A stretch of DNA of 51,539 nt. Origin: Pleurocapsales cyanobacterium LEGE 06147. GTDB lineage: Bacteria; Cyanobacteriota; Cyanobacteriia; Cyanobacteriales; Xenococcaceae. Location: the NCBI GenBank assembly GCA_015207585.1, contig JADEWQ010000035.1, positions 1 through 51,539 on the forward strand, given 5' to 3'. The notes below the pieces were generated by a model. It worked only from the letters and a program-made list of their open reading frames with translations. It was not told the DNA's origin and made no database searches. The stretch's first letter is position 1; each line of letters starts with the position of its first letter. Of this stretch, positions 1-8,834 are shown piece after piece. The translations under genes and the position numbers were made by a program.

Positions 1-116
1 AATGTGCCATGACGCAAGAGCGCGAGCGCACTTTAATCTGTTTCCTTTTTTAGTTTAAAATGCCCTTGATGCTTCTATTTCTATATACTTGACAATTTGT
101 ACATTTTCTTAACTTG

Positions 117-1406
117 TCACCAATGGCCAATGGTTAATGCTTCAGGGTCTAAAAGACGCTCAGCCGCTTGCACTATCTCGCCATCTTCCCCTCGATGTTG
201 CCGGACTTGTTGAACGCGATAACGCGCATAGGCGATCGAGTTTTCTTTGAACAATTGATGTCGCCACCAAATTTCCTGGTCTGGGATCTCATCCACCTTT
301 GCCCACATTTGTACGTCTGTAACGCGGGCAGCCCAGTCTGGATGCAAATATTTAGAGTACAACTCAGACATGAGAGGAGCAGTAACAGTGCGGGCATGAA
401 CGCCATTGGTAATATGACCAATGGGGACTTCCTCCACAGAGCGATCGGGGTATAAGCTCGACCACATTTGGCGACAAACTCTGCCATTTAACTCACTCAC
501 TCCATTCGCAGCGCGAGATAAGCGAAGTGCCAACACCGTCATGTTAAACGGTTCCCAAGGATCTCCCATTCGCCGACTTCCTAACTTGAGAAACTCTTGG
601 CGCGATAGCCCTAACTTAGACCAATAGCGACAAAAAAACTGAGTTATGTGGTCGGCGGAGAAGGTATCGTGACCAGCGGGAACGGGGGTATGGGTGATAA
701 AAACGCAGCGGTCTTTGACAGCAGCTTTAACTGCCTCAAACGACTGACCTGTACGTTCTCTGTACGTTCTATTTCTTGACGAGCCACTTCTAAGAGTGCA
801 AAGGCAGCATGACCTTCATTGAGGTGGTAAACCTTAGGATTAATACCCAAAACCTGCAACGCTTTAACACTGCCAATGCCTAGTAACATCTCTTGAGCAA
901 TCCGAGTGTCTGGTTTGCCTCCGTATACCTGTCCGGTAATCCAACGATCTACTGGATCGTTATCCGGGCGGTTAGTATCTAAAAGATACAAATTTATCTA
1001 GAATTCCTAGTCCGCCTGCATAAAGCGGTAGGGACTGATGTAGACCGTATTCAATGCTGAAATAAGCTACAGGTTGCTCAACTCCAATTTGAGGAGCAGT
1101 TTGGGTTGCCCAGGTATCCTTTTGTTATAGGTATTATTCAAACTGGGTAGTCAGAGTTTTTACCCGTTGGAGATATTGCGGGTCTACTGCTAGCTGCACC
1201 AGCCGTTCATAGGAAACTGTTTGGAGAAGCTTTACGGGGTTTTGATGAAACTGCTCCCATCTTTCGGCATCAATGGTGCGAAAAATTGATAAACGCTCAG
1301 GAGACCAACTCCACCAGAAATTGTAGGCTAGTTTTACTAGAGATTTAAGTGCATGTGGAAGTTTGGCTTCCAATCGTTCGGGAGATAATAAAGTTTGACG
1401 AGTCAT
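117..1406 (-). pseudogene. glgP: Decayed alpha-glucan (glycogen) phosphorylase, GT35
   Basis: An intact enzyme would release glucose-1-phosphate from glycogen. The N-terminal piece (1406 down to about 1000) matches the DUF3417 domain that precedes GT35 phosphorylases (LAYNFWWSWSPERL). It has two in-frame TAA codons at 1134-1136 and 1125-1127, each followed in the same frame by family sequence (QKDTWATQ, then [23 protein letters not shown]). Family sequence then jumps directly to [10 protein letters not shown] near 990, so roughly 120 residues are deleted and the frame changes. A second frameshift lies at 749-770, where an 11-bp tandem duplication separates [22 protein letters not shown] from the continuing frame ([26 protein letters not shown]). 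The third piece (569-117) carries EPFNMTVLALRLSRAANGVS and ends after DPEALTIG at a TGA, so the C-terminal half with the pyridoxal-phosphate lysine is missing. No intact product can be made. Confidence 0.9.
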
Positions 1407-1976
1407 GGTATTTGCTCTTAATTAATTGACAATCAATTAAGATTTAAATTCTCAAATTATTATCAGATAAATTACTAATCAATATTTTTTGATTAGAGCC
1501 GATTCATTAATTTGCTGAAATTTCTGTATCTTCTGTATAGTGATAGTGAAGCTTTTATTTTGTTAGTTCATTTGAATTAAACAATGATAGAAAGGTCAGC
1601 ATATCAAAAAATACAGCTTTCTTAAAATTTGCTTTACAAATCAGCTCTTAAAAAAAGATACTGTCTATACCCAGAAGCTAATTAGCTTAAATTAATTTCG
1701 AGTTAAAGCAGGATTAACTTTAGGTTAAATTAAAAAATATCAATCATAAGTAAGAAAATAAATTCATTTTTTTTGTTTATATATATCTTGTGATAGAGAA
1801 TTTTTTAATCAATTATTTTTAATATAAACGCAAGAATATTGACTAAATATTTTTTGCATTAAAACCATTTTTTTGTAAAAACGCAAAAATATTCCCAAAA
1901 AAATTAGGAATTGCTACTTGCATTTTTAAGGCTATTTGCCCAAAAAAGTAAATAACATTCATACAAAAAAAAGAAA
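1407..1976. other. AT-rich intergenic region upstream of pstC
   Basis: This is 570 bases without a credible gene, very AT-rich, with long A and T runs. It contains the Pho box at 1700-1729 and a TA-rich stretch (about 1777-1792) that could hold a -10 element. Two similar short units (AACGCAAGAATATT near 1827 and AACGCAAAAATATT near 1879) may be a weak direct repeat. I see no RNA gene in it. Confidence 0.6.
1700..1729 (-). promoter_or_regulatory. Pho box (SphR/PhoB-type operator)
   Basis: Read on the minus strand, three 8-bp units TTTAACCT, GTTAATCC and TTTAACTC lie at 1722-1729, 1711-1718 and 1700-1707. Each is separated by exactly 3 bp, giving an 11-bp period. This matches the cyanobacterial Pho box form (repeats like CTTAACCT with 3-bp spacers) bound by the phosphate-starvation regulator SphR/PhoB. 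It lies about 250 bp upstream of pstC, so induction of the pst operon by low phosphate is the natural reading. The function is inferred from motif and position. Confidence 0.75.
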
Positions 1977-2927
1977 ATGACTGCAGCGCTCGGTGATTCT
2001 CAAGCAGATAATGCAAAACGTTCCTCTACAGAAAAAAACTTAGACAACAGCTTTATTTGGCTAACGCGAATTTTTGCTATTGGCGTAGCCGGAGTCTTAA
2101 TTTGGATCGCAGTGCAAGTTGGAATTCAATCTAGAAGAGCCATACAAGAGTTCGGTTGGTCATTTTGGACTAATAGTGCCTGGAATCCTGTAGAGCAGCA
2201 GTACGGGGTGCTACCAATGATTTATGGCACTATCGTGAGTTCATTAATTGCCCTATTAATTGCCTTTCCGATCGGTGTCGCTTGCGCGATTGTTTTAAGT
2301 GAAAATTTTTTGCCCCTATCGGTGCGGCGAACTCTGATTTTTATGGTAGAGCTATTAGCAGCAATTCCCAGTGTAGTTTATGGCTTATGGGGAATTTACG
2401 TACTCATACCTTTTCTTAAACCGATTGGCTCTTGGCTACACGATAATTTCGGTTGGATTCCTTTGTTTGCTACCCCTTATGCGGGACCTGGAATGCTACC
2501 TGCCGGACTAATTTTATCGATTATGATTTTACCCATCCTCACTGCGATCGCCCGAGATTCTTTGGCTTCTTTACCGAGCGATTTGCGTACGGGTTCTTAT
2601 GCCGTTGGCTCTACTCGCTGGCAAACTATATTCAGTGTTTTGATTCCCGCCGCTTTCTCTGGCATCGTGGGCGGTACCATGTTGGCATTAGGACGTGCTT
2701 TAGGGGAAACAATGGCGGTTACTCTAGTCATCGGCAACAGCAACGAGCTGCAATTGTCGGTGCTCGCTCCTGCCAACACCATTGCTTCTCTGTTGGCCAA
2801 TCAATTTGCCGAAGCTAAGGGTCTACAAGAAGATTCTCTCATGTATGCGGGATTAATTTTGTTTGCCATTACCTTAGTCGTCAACATCTTGGCAGAGGCG
2901 ATCGTTCAGAAAGTTAAAAAGTATTAA
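1977..2927 (+). CDS. pstC: Phosphate ABC transporter permease PstC
   Basis: One of the two inner-membrane permease subunits of the high-affinity phosphate importer. The 316-residue length is normal. An N-terminal transmembrane helix lies near residues 28-48 and is followed by the MetI-like permease fold with about five further helices. The EAA-type loop that contacts the PstB ATPase is visible around residues 195-240 (DLRTGSYAVGSTRWQTIFSVLIPAA, then GRALGETMAV). The start is the ATG after an A-rich leader; no strong Shine-Dalgarno is seen. It is the first gene of pstC-pstA-pstB, preceded by a Pho box. Unusually for cyanobacteria, no phosphate-binding protein gene (pstS/sphX) lies directly upstream, where a phosphorylase pseudogene sits instead. 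Confidence 0.95.
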   Translation: MTAALGDSQADNAKRSSTEKNLDNSFIWLTRIFAIGVAGVLIWIAVQVGIQSRRAIQEFGWSFWTNSAWNPVEQQYGVLPMIYGTIVSSLIALLIAFPIGVACAIVLSENFLPLSVRRTLIFMVELLAAIPSVVYGLWGIYVLIPFLKPIGSWLHDNFGWIPLFATPYAGPGMLPAGLILSIMILPILTAIARDSLASLPSDLRTGSYAVGSTRWQTIFSVLIPAAFSGIVGGTMLALGRALGETMAVTLVIGNSNELQLSVLAPANTIASLLANQFAEAKGLQEDSLMYAGLILFAITLVVNILAEAIVQKVKKY

Positions 2928-2949
2928 ACAATCGAACATTCAAATCATT

Positions 2950-3834
2950 ATGAGTACCACAACTCAAGAGCGATACTCTAAATCTGATGAACTGGAACGT
3001 TCCCGTTCTCGTCCGCGAACGATTATCGGGACGCTACTGACAATCTTGGCATTTATACTGCTAGGCATTGCTCTGCTACCTTTATTTCTAGTAATAATTT
3101 ACGTCATTATTAGAGGAGCTAGTCGGTTTGACTTAAATTTATTTACCGAAATCCCGCCAGCAGCTTTGCAAGAAGGAGGAGGCATTGCTAGTGCGATTGT
3201 GGGAACAATTATTTTGGTAGCAATTGCCTCTGTAATCAGCATTCCGATAGGTGTTCTCGCTGCAGTTTATCTCTCAGAATTTAGCTCTGGCAGGATCGCT
3301 CGTTGGATTCGTTTTGCTACTAACGTTCTCAGTGGCGTTCCCTCGATTATTATCGGTATTTTTGCTTATGGAGTGGTCGTACTCAGTACGGGCACCTTCT
3401 CTGCTGTCGCTGGGGGGTTTGCTCTAGCAATTTTAATGTTACCCGTTGTCGTGCGTACTACTGACGAATCTTTACAAATAGTTCCTCAAGAGGTTCGCTG
3501 GGCTTCGGTAGGAGTAGGAGCTTCTGACTTTCATACCGTTTTGTTGATTGTACTGCCAGCAGCACTGCCAGCAATTTTAACAGGAACTACTCTAGCAGTA
3601 GCTCGTGCTGCGGGAGAGACTGCGCCGTTAATTTTTACCGCTTTGTTTACGCGATATTGGCCGAGTGGACTGTTTCAACCCATTCCCTCTCTTTCGGTTT
3701 TAGTATATAACTACGCCGCCGTCCCTTATGAGAATCAGCAGGAACTTGCTTGGGCGGCTTCTTTGATCTTGGTACTGTTGATTTTACTTACTAGCATTAT
3801 CTCTCGCTGGGCAACTGGCAAGAGTACTTATTAA
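2950..3834 (+). CDS. pstA: Phosphate ABC transporter permease PstA
   Basis: Partner permease of PstC in the phosphate importer. It has 294 residues with six predicted membrane helices: the first near residues 28-55, the MetI-like core from about 75 to the end. The family loop is visible ([34 protein letters not shown], shown in part as [16 protein letters not shown]), followed by [16 protein letters not shown], which is diagnostic for PstA. It begins 22 bp after the pstC stop and ends 29 bp before pstB, so the three genes are almost certainly one transcript controlled from the Pho-box promoter. Confidence 0.95.
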   Translation: MSTTTQERYSKSDELERSRSRPRTIIGTLLTILAFILLGIALLPLFLVIIYVIIRGASRFDLNLFTEIPPAALQEGGGIASAIVGTIILVAIASVISIPIGVLAAVYLSEFSSGRIARWIRFATNVLSGVPSIIIGIFAYGVVVLSTGTFSAVAGGFALAILMLPVVVRTTDESLQIVPQEVRWASVGVGASDFHTVLLIVLPAALPAILTGTTLAVARAAGETAPLIFTALFTRYWPSGLFQPIPSLSVLVYNYAAVPYENQQELAWAASLILVLLILLTSIISRWATGKSTY

Positions 3835-3863
3835 TTTCATTCAAGAGTCAAAAATTTAGAATC

Positions 3864-4706
3864 ATGTCTGCTTTGGAACGAAACCAGGAAGATCGATCTG
3901 ACCGACAACAGCAGAATACGGAACAAAACTCGGAAGCTGTTTTACAAACAGAAGATTTAACTGTCTATTATGGCAAGTTTGCCGCTCTACGGGGAGTCTT
4001 TATGAAAATATTTAAAAATAAAATTACTGCGTTTGTGGGACCTTCTGGTTGCGGAAAGAGTACGCTATTGAGATGTTTTAATCGGCTCAACGATCTGATC
4101 GATGGCTGTCGGGTAGAAGGCAAAGTAATTTATCGCAATAAAAACCTCTACTCCAAAAAAATAGACCCTGTAGAAGTGCGACGGCGCATTGGCATGGTCT
4201 TTCAGAAGCCAAATCCGTTCCCTAAATCTATCTATGAAAATATTGCTTATGGCGCGCGGATTAATGGTTATAAAGGCGATCTGGACGAATTAGTCGAGCG
4301 ATCGCTTCAACAAGCAGCTCTCTGGGATGAAGTTAAGGATAAACTCAAAGATAACGGTTTATCCCTCTCGGGCGGACAACAACAGCGTTTGTGTATCGCT
4401 AGAGCGGTTGCTCTCAAGCCTGATGTGGTGTTAATGGATGAGCCTTGTTCCTCTCTCGATCCCGTTTCTACCGGTAAGATAGAAGATTTAATTCACCAAT
4501 TAAAGCAAAATTATACGATTATCATCGTGACTCATAACATGCAGCAAGCAGTGAGAGTATCGGATCTAACGGCTTTTTTTAATGCCGAAGAAGGAGAAAA
4601 GGGTAATCGATTCGGTTACTTGGTAGAGTACGACAAGACTGAAAAGATCTTTGAAAATCCCCAAGAGGAAGCGACTCGAGAATATGTCGGCGGTCGCTTC
4701 GGCTAG
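3864..4706 (+). CDS. pstB: Phosphate ABC transporter ATP-binding protein PstB
   Basis: Cytoplasmic ATPase that powers phosphate import with PstC and PstA. The ABC domain is complete: Walker [10 protein letters not shown] near residues 58-66, the Q-loop in [21 protein letters not shown], the signature [14 protein letters not shown], Walker B VVLMDEP and the switch histidine in THNMQQA. The C-terminal [20 protein letters not shown] is typical of PstB. The first 30 or so residues are a polar Gln/Glu-rich extension before [12 protein letters not shown], longer than in many PstB proteins. Last gene of the pst operon; no phoU follows. Confidence 0.96.
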   Translation: MSALERNQEDRSDRQQQNTEQNSEAVLQTEDLTVYYGKFAALRGVFMKIFKNKITAFVGPSGCGKSTLLRCFNRLNDLIDGCRVEGKVIYRNKNLYSKKIDPVEVRRRIGMVFQKPNPFPKSIYENIAYGARINGYKGDLDELVERSLQQAALWDEVKDKLKDNGLSLSGGQQQRLCIARAVALKPDVVLMDEPCSSLDPVSTGKIEDLIHQLKQNYTIIIVTHNMQQAVRVSDLTAFFNAEEGEKGNRFGYLVEYDKTEKIFENPQEEATREYVGGRFG

Positions 4707-4984
4707 AGCGCGACCTTTATGCAATGGACTGTTGCAAAAAATAAGAAAGAGCAGAAGAAAGAAGCTACCGTTGAGGGGCGATCGCGCTCCTACACGCCGG
4801 TCGTAAATAATATAAATAATTAATTCAGTTGAAAAGCGGCTTTGCCTAAAAGATTATCAAAATTAGTCTAAATTCTAGTCATGGGTATGTTACCCTAATT
4901 CCCAGTTTTTAGATGGAGTATTGATGTATAGTAAGGCTTGAATTAGTTTGCTAAATTTATCGATTTTAGAATTGAGCGATCGCG

Positions 4985-5851
4985 GTGACAAGAATAAGCC
5001 CAAAAAATTATCCGAGCTTTCAAAATAAGCACGTCATTATTACCGGCGGCTCTAGTGGCATTGGCAAAGCAACCGCTAAATTGCTAGCACGACAAGGAGC
5101 AAATATTTCTATTATTGCCCGCGATGTAAATAAGCTAAAGGCCGCTCGACAAGAAATTGAAACAGCACGCGCTAGCAAAGAACAAAAAGTATTTACCGCA
5201 TCTGCTAACGCGTCTATACGAACAGAAATTAAAACAGTAATTGAGGCTGCTATCGATCGCTTAGGTACTCCCGATATTTTAATTACTTCGGTGGGTATTG
5301 CTCGTCCTGGTTATTTTGGAGAAATCCCTATAGAAGTGTTTGAGCAGTCAATGGCAATAAATTATTTTGGCTCTCTCTACAGCTTGAAAGCTGTTTTACC
5401 AGCAATGGAGAGACAAAAAAAAGGATGTATCGTTCTAATTTCTTCTGGTGCTGGATTAATCGGTATATATGGCTATAGTGCCTATAGTCCTTCTAAGTTT
5501 GCGCTGCGTGGATTGGCAGAGTCTATCAGAGGAGAACTGCAACCAAAAGGAATTCAAATCTCCATTGTCTATCCTCCTAATACAGATACTCCTCAACTGG
5601 CAGAGGAAAATAAAACTAAGCCAACAGAAACTAAAATAATTGAGGGAACCGCCAAAACTTGGATGGCAGAAGATGTAGCTCAAGCAATCATAGAAGGAAT
5701 TAATCGCAAATCATTTGCCATCACTCCTGGCTGGGAAATGAATTATCTTAACAGGCTCCATAGCCTGCTTTCACCAATCTTAAATTGGTATTTTGACCGA
5801 ATTGTGACTCGAGTAAGTGTAAGAGAGTCAAAGCATTTATCTAAAGAGTAA
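4985..5851 (+). CDS. Short-chain dehydrogenase, 3-ketodihydrosphingosine reductase-like
   Basis: NAD(P)H-dependent oxidoreductase with a Rossmann fold. The cofactor loop is TGGSSGIG (residues about 20-27), the serine is in LISSGAG (about 150-155), and the catalytic pair is Tyr167 and Lys171 in YSPSK. The segment VYPPNTDTPQLAEENKTKPTET and the hydrophobic C-terminal tail resemble 3-ketodihydrosphingosine reductases, which reduce the ketone made by serine palmitoyltransferase. Whether this organism makes sphingolipids cannot be told from the window. The start is a GTG just after a HIP1 site; no better start keeps the usual spacing to the Rossmann motif. Its 3' end overlaps the convergent GerMN gene by 11 bp. 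Confidence 0.85.
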   Translation: MTRISPKNYPSFQNKHVIITGGSSGIGKATAKLLARQGANISIIARDVNKLKAARQEIETARASKEQKVFTASANASIRTEIKTVIEAAIDRLGTPDILITSVGIARPGYFGEIPIEVFEQSMAINYFGSLYSLKAVLPAMERQKKGCIVLISSGAGLIGIYGYSAYSPSKFALRGLAESIRGELQPKGIQISIVYPPNTDTPQLAEENKTKPTETKIIEGTAKTWMAEDVAQAIIEGINRKSFAITPGWEMNYLNRLHSLLSPILNWYFDRIVTRVSVRESKHLSKE

Positions 5852-6461
5852 AGTTTGCTTCAAAATCCTGTCGAGTCATTGGCTGACGGATTTCTAATCC
5901 TTCTCCACCCAAATATTCCAAAGGCTTTCCTTCAACGTTAATCCATACTTTATCCTGAGAGTTTAAGCTAGTAGCGGTATAAATAACTTGAGCTAACCGA
6001 CCGGTCATAGAAGCACTGCCACCACCAGCAGTAAACTCCTGGGAAAGATTTACATGAACCCCTTCATTATCTACTTGAAGGTCAAGCAATTTTGTTCCTG
6101 GAGGAATAGCTGTCGTACCGGCACGCTCTTCAGGCTTAGACAGTAGATTTTCAAAAGCTACTTCTATCATTTGCTCCGGTTGAGCCCCCTGTGGAAAAGT
6201 GATTGGACTCGCGACTAGCTCAAATCTATTCTCAATAGGTTTAAGCCAATAAACTTCTACTTGTCTTTCCTGAGGGACTGGTTGGGAAGGTTGAGATGGA
6301 TCTACTGTCGATGAAGGAGCAGTGTTTGCTGGGGGTCGATTGGCTTGTTCGAGGGAAGATTTTGCCCACCAAGCTATACCGCCGCCAAGAATTAAAATTG
6401 CTGCTCCTATTCCAGCCAGTAATCCGGGGGAAAAGCGATGCCTTTGTTTTTTATTGTGCAT
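5841..6461 (-). CDS. GerMN domain-containing protein
   Basis: This is a 206-residue protein with a cytoplasmic basic start (HNKKQRHR), one membrane helix or uncleaved signal anchor at about residues 12-33, a Pro/Ser/Gln-rich linker to about residue 65, and a GerMN domain from about 67 to 195. Domain marks include VYWLKP, the LLDLQVDNEGVHVNLSQEF region and the end segment KVWINVEGKPLEYLGGEGLEI. GerMN domains occur in spore germination protein GerM and in many cell-envelope proteins; the role in cyanobacteria is unknown. It probably faces the periplasm. It lies upstream of the convergent SDR end and is followed on the same strand by DUF2993, accB and efp. Confidence 0.85.
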   Translation of the reverse strand: MHNKKQRHRFSPGLLAGIGAAILILGGGIAWWAKSSLEQANRPPANTAPSSTVDPSQPSQPVPQERQVEVYWLKPIENRFELVASPITFPQGAQPEQMIEVAFENLLSKPEERAGTTAIPPGTKLLDLQVDNEGVHVNLSQEFTAGGGSASMTGRLAQVIYTATSLNSQDKVWINVEGKPLEYLGGEGLEIRQPMTRQDFEANFTL

Positions 6462-6537
6462 AATAATAATTCTCCAGATCGAGAGAAAGCTGCTTGGGAT
6501 AAAAAAAAATCTCTTTGCCTAATATTTAATCTTCAAA

Positions 6538-7368
6538 CTAACGATTTTGAGAAGAAGATACTGCTTTTTGAGTTTCCATCCGCGCAAAAACGGCTAATTT
6601 GATTTCTTGTTGATTTATTTCTAATTGTAAAAGCCGAGCGATAATTCCAGTTGCCTCCAAATTACCTAAATCTAAACGATTACTAACCCCTTGTGTGAAT
6701 CCCGTAAGTAGACGAGTAGAAATAGGTCGTTCGTCGATCGTACCCTTAGGCTCGACTAACTGAATTTTTTTCCCGGCTACTAATTTTATTCCCCATTCTA
6801 GCTTGAGGTCTAATGTTTGCGCGGGGCTTTGTGTGCCGGAACGACGTAGTTTTGCTTCGATTCCCAGGCGATTCCTGTCGAGTAATTTAATCTGTGGCTC
6901 GAGCAGGGTATAACTTAATACTGAAGAACCAGTTCTGCTGGCAATCAAATCATTTAAGGATTCTTGTAGCTGCTCTTGTATTGCCGGTAATTTTAAGGCG
7001 CGATCGATATCTTTTTCTGTGATTACCAAGCGTACTGCACCCTGCAGAGGTTGTCGCAGAGACTTTCTCAATTCGGAGAGGTTACCTCGAGCTAAATTCT
7101 GAATATCTAGATCGATTGGGTCAGTTTCTAGCTCCAAAGTGTCAATTCTAAAACCCGGTTGAAGTTCCACTCCCCGACTGGCGATTCTGATTCGTTCTAC
7201 TTTCCCTTTAATAATTTGGTAGTTAGGAGCATTATCGATCCTGATAGCTGACTTTTCTATTGCCGTCAAACGAGAACCAACAGTATTGTCAATCAGGAGA
7301 TCGACAACTGCTCCTCCAGGTGATAAGACGGACAGTAATCCTGATAGGAGAATTGTCAAGAGTTCCAT
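6538..7368 (-). CDS. DUF2993 (LmeA-like) protein
   Basis: A 276-residue protein with a short hydrophobic N-terminus (residues 2-25) followed by a DUF2993 domain. The domain is recognised by the VDLLIDNTVGSRLTAIEKSAIRID region and by long alternating beta strands (KGKVERIRIASRGVEL, FRIDTLELETDPIDLD). DUF2993 proteins have a lipid-binding TULIP-like fold; the mycobacterial LmeA is an envelope mannosyltransferase-associated member. The cyanobacterial role is unknown, but an envelope or lipid-contacting function is reasonable. It follows accB on the minus strand with a 44-bp gap, so the two may be co-transcribed. Confidence 0.8.
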   Translation of the reverse strand: MELLTILLSGLLSVLSPGGAVVDLLIDNTVGSRLTAIEKSAIRIDNAPNYQIIKGKVERIRIASRGVELQPGFRIDTLELETDPIDLDIQNLARGNLSELRKSLRQPLQGAVRLVITEKDIDRALKLPAIQEQLQESLNDLIASRTGSSVLSYTLLEPQIKLLDRNRLGIEAKLRRSGTQSPAQTLDLKLEWGIKLVAGKKIQLVEPKGTIDERPISTRLLTGFTQGVSNRLDLGNLEATGIIARLLQLEINQQEIKLAVFARMETQKAVSSSQNR

Positions 7369-7412
7369 GCCGACTGATGAATGATAGTTAATAAATAGAT
7401 AGCAGGACTATC

Positions 7413-7898
7413 TTACTCCGGATTAATCCAGATTAAAGTTTGCCCGTACTCTACAGGTTCTCCATTTTCTATGACAATTTCCATTACTTGTCCAGAGACT
7501 TCTGCTTCTATCTCATTCATCAGTTTCATTGCTTCGATAATACAGACAGTCTGACTTTTGCTAATGCGATCGCCTACTTCCACAAAGGGAGCTTCTCCCG
7601 GTGCCGGGGCACGATAAAATGTTCCCACCATCGGCGAAGTAATCGCTATCCATTTTTTATCTTTAGGTAGTGGCGGAGCTTCAGTAGAAGTAGCAGGCAT
7701 GACTGCTACTTTTGGAGCAGGGGGAGCATCCGTAAACGGTACGACCTCAGAACCGCCCACATTTGTCTCTTCTGGTATCAGAGTCGCCCCTTTGCGTACG
7801 CTCAGTTCAAATTCTTCACTTTTTAAGGTAAACTCCGTAATATTAGTTTGGGCGATCGCCGATAGTAACTCGCGGAGTTCTTGAAAATCGATAGACAC
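7413..7898 (-). CDS. accB: Biotin carboxyl carrier protein of acetyl-CoA carboxylase
   Basis: Carries biotin for acetyl-CoA carboxylase, which makes malonyl-CoA for fatty acid synthesis. At 161 residues it has the expected layout: a helical N-terminal region (DFQELRELLSAIAQTNITEFTLK), an Ala/Pro-rich linker (residues about 50-80) and a biotinyl domain from about 83 to 160. The biotinylated lysine is in EAMKLMNEIEAE and the domain ends with EYGQTLIWINPE. It is downstream of efp on the same strand, an arrangement conserved in cyanobacteria and many other bacteria. Confidence 0.95.
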   Translation of the reverse strand: MSIDFQELRELLSAIAQTNITEFTLKSEEFELSVRKGATLIPEETNVGGSEVVPFTDAPPAPKVAVMPATSTEAPPLPKDKKWIAITSPMVGTFYRAPAPGEAPFVEVGDRISKSQTVCIIEAMKLMNEIEAEVSGQVMEIVIENGEPVEYGQTLIWINPE

Positions 7899-7966
7899 TA
7901 ACTATACAACCTTATCTCTAGCAACTTGACTTAATTATCGATCGATTCAATTGTGTCGCCTACTCA

Positions 7967-7984
7967 ACCATCGCTATCGATGGT
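7967..7984. repeat. Perfect 7-bp inverted repeat between efp and accB
   Basis: ACCATCG and CGATGGT flank a 4-nt loop. The hairpin sits in the 131-bp gap between the efp stop (8030) and the accB start (7898). No T-run follows on either strand, so it is not a clear terminator; it could be a processing or attenuation structure, or chance. Confidence 0.4.
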
Positions 7985-8029
7985 GGGTATGAAGGCTAAC
8001 AGATTAAATACTGTAAACTCTACAATTAG

Positions 8030-8587
8030 CTATTCTCTACCCAAATAGGAACCATCGCGAGTGTCAACTTTAATTTTTTCACCAACTGAAATAAACAGAG
8101 GTACCATAACTTGTGCACCAGTCTCTACAATTGCTGGTTTTGTGCCACCAGTGGCAGTGTCTCCCTTAACGCCGGGGTCGGTTTCAACTACCTCTAAAAT
8201 TACAGAAGTAGGCAACTCTATTTCCAAAACCTGTCCATTCCAAAAAATCAAGTTAACTTCCATTTCTTCTTTGAGATACTGAACGCGATCGCCCAATTGT
8301 TCGCGGGACAGACGAGTTTCTTCATAACTTTCCATATCCATAAAGACAAATTCTTCTCCGTCTTTGTAGGTATGCTGCATCGTCCGTTTTTCTAAATTAG
8401 CCTGAGGAACGGTTTCCCCTGCACGAAAAGTACGTTCGACCACGTTTCCGGATTGAACATTTTTCAGTTTAGTACGTACGAAAGCCGAACCCTTACCCGG
8501 TTTGACGTGCAAAAATTCTACTACCCGCCAAACAGATCCATCTAACTCAATGGTCACGCCACTGCGAAAATCATTACTCGAAATCAT
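8030..8587 (-). CDS. efp: Translation elongation factor P
   Basis: EF-P rescues ribosomes stalled at polyproline stretches. It has 185 residues with the three beta-barrel domains: KOW-like N-terminal domain (residues 1-63), OB domain (about 66-128) and C-terminal domain (about 130-185, ending [12 protein letters not shown]). The conserved tip loop reads [14 protein letters not shown], and its lysine before GSAF (near residue 33) is the site that is modified in some bacteria. The giant CARDB proteins in this window are not notably polyproline-rich, so no local link is implied. The gene is divergent from the cyclophilin gene and upstream of accB. Confidence 0.97.
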   Translation of the reverse strand: MISSNDFRSGVTIELDGSVWRVVEFLHVKPGKGSAFVRTKLKNVQSGNVVERTFRAGETVPQANLEKRTMQHTYKDGEEFVFMDMESYEETRLSREQLGDRVQYLKEEMEVNLIFWNGQVLEIELPTSVILEVVETDPGVKGDTATGGTKPAIVETGAQVMVPLFISVGEKIKVDTRDGSYLGRE

Positions 8588-8834
8588 GAAACCAATTAAA
8601 AGCCGTCAAGAAAGATCAGAATTCCATTCTACCCGATGAGTGACTTTCTCTCGATTTGGTCATGCTTATGCTTCAATTTCATCGGAATGTCTCATCCTTT
8701 ATGACTCGGGTAAATTCTGTTATCTATTCTCTAGTAAAGAAATGTTGACAAGCTCCAACCAGACCTAAGAACATACACTTGATGAGCTTTATTTTGATAT
8801 TGCAACGATCGGACAGGCAGATAACTAGCGAGCT

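Noticed and set aside
168-627. Plus-strand frames over the left edge
   Set aside because: They are antisense to the recognisable phosphorylase remnant and have no family features.
2453-2818. A 121-codon plus-strand frame inside pstC
   Set aside because: Fully contained in pstC in another frame, with no family resemblance and Cys/Arg-rich noise composition.
4707-4984. Gap after pstB searched for phoU, a tRNA or a small RNA
   Set aside because: Only a HIP1 site and a small GGGTA-TGT-TACCC palindrome (near 4881-4894) were seen; nothing supports a gene.
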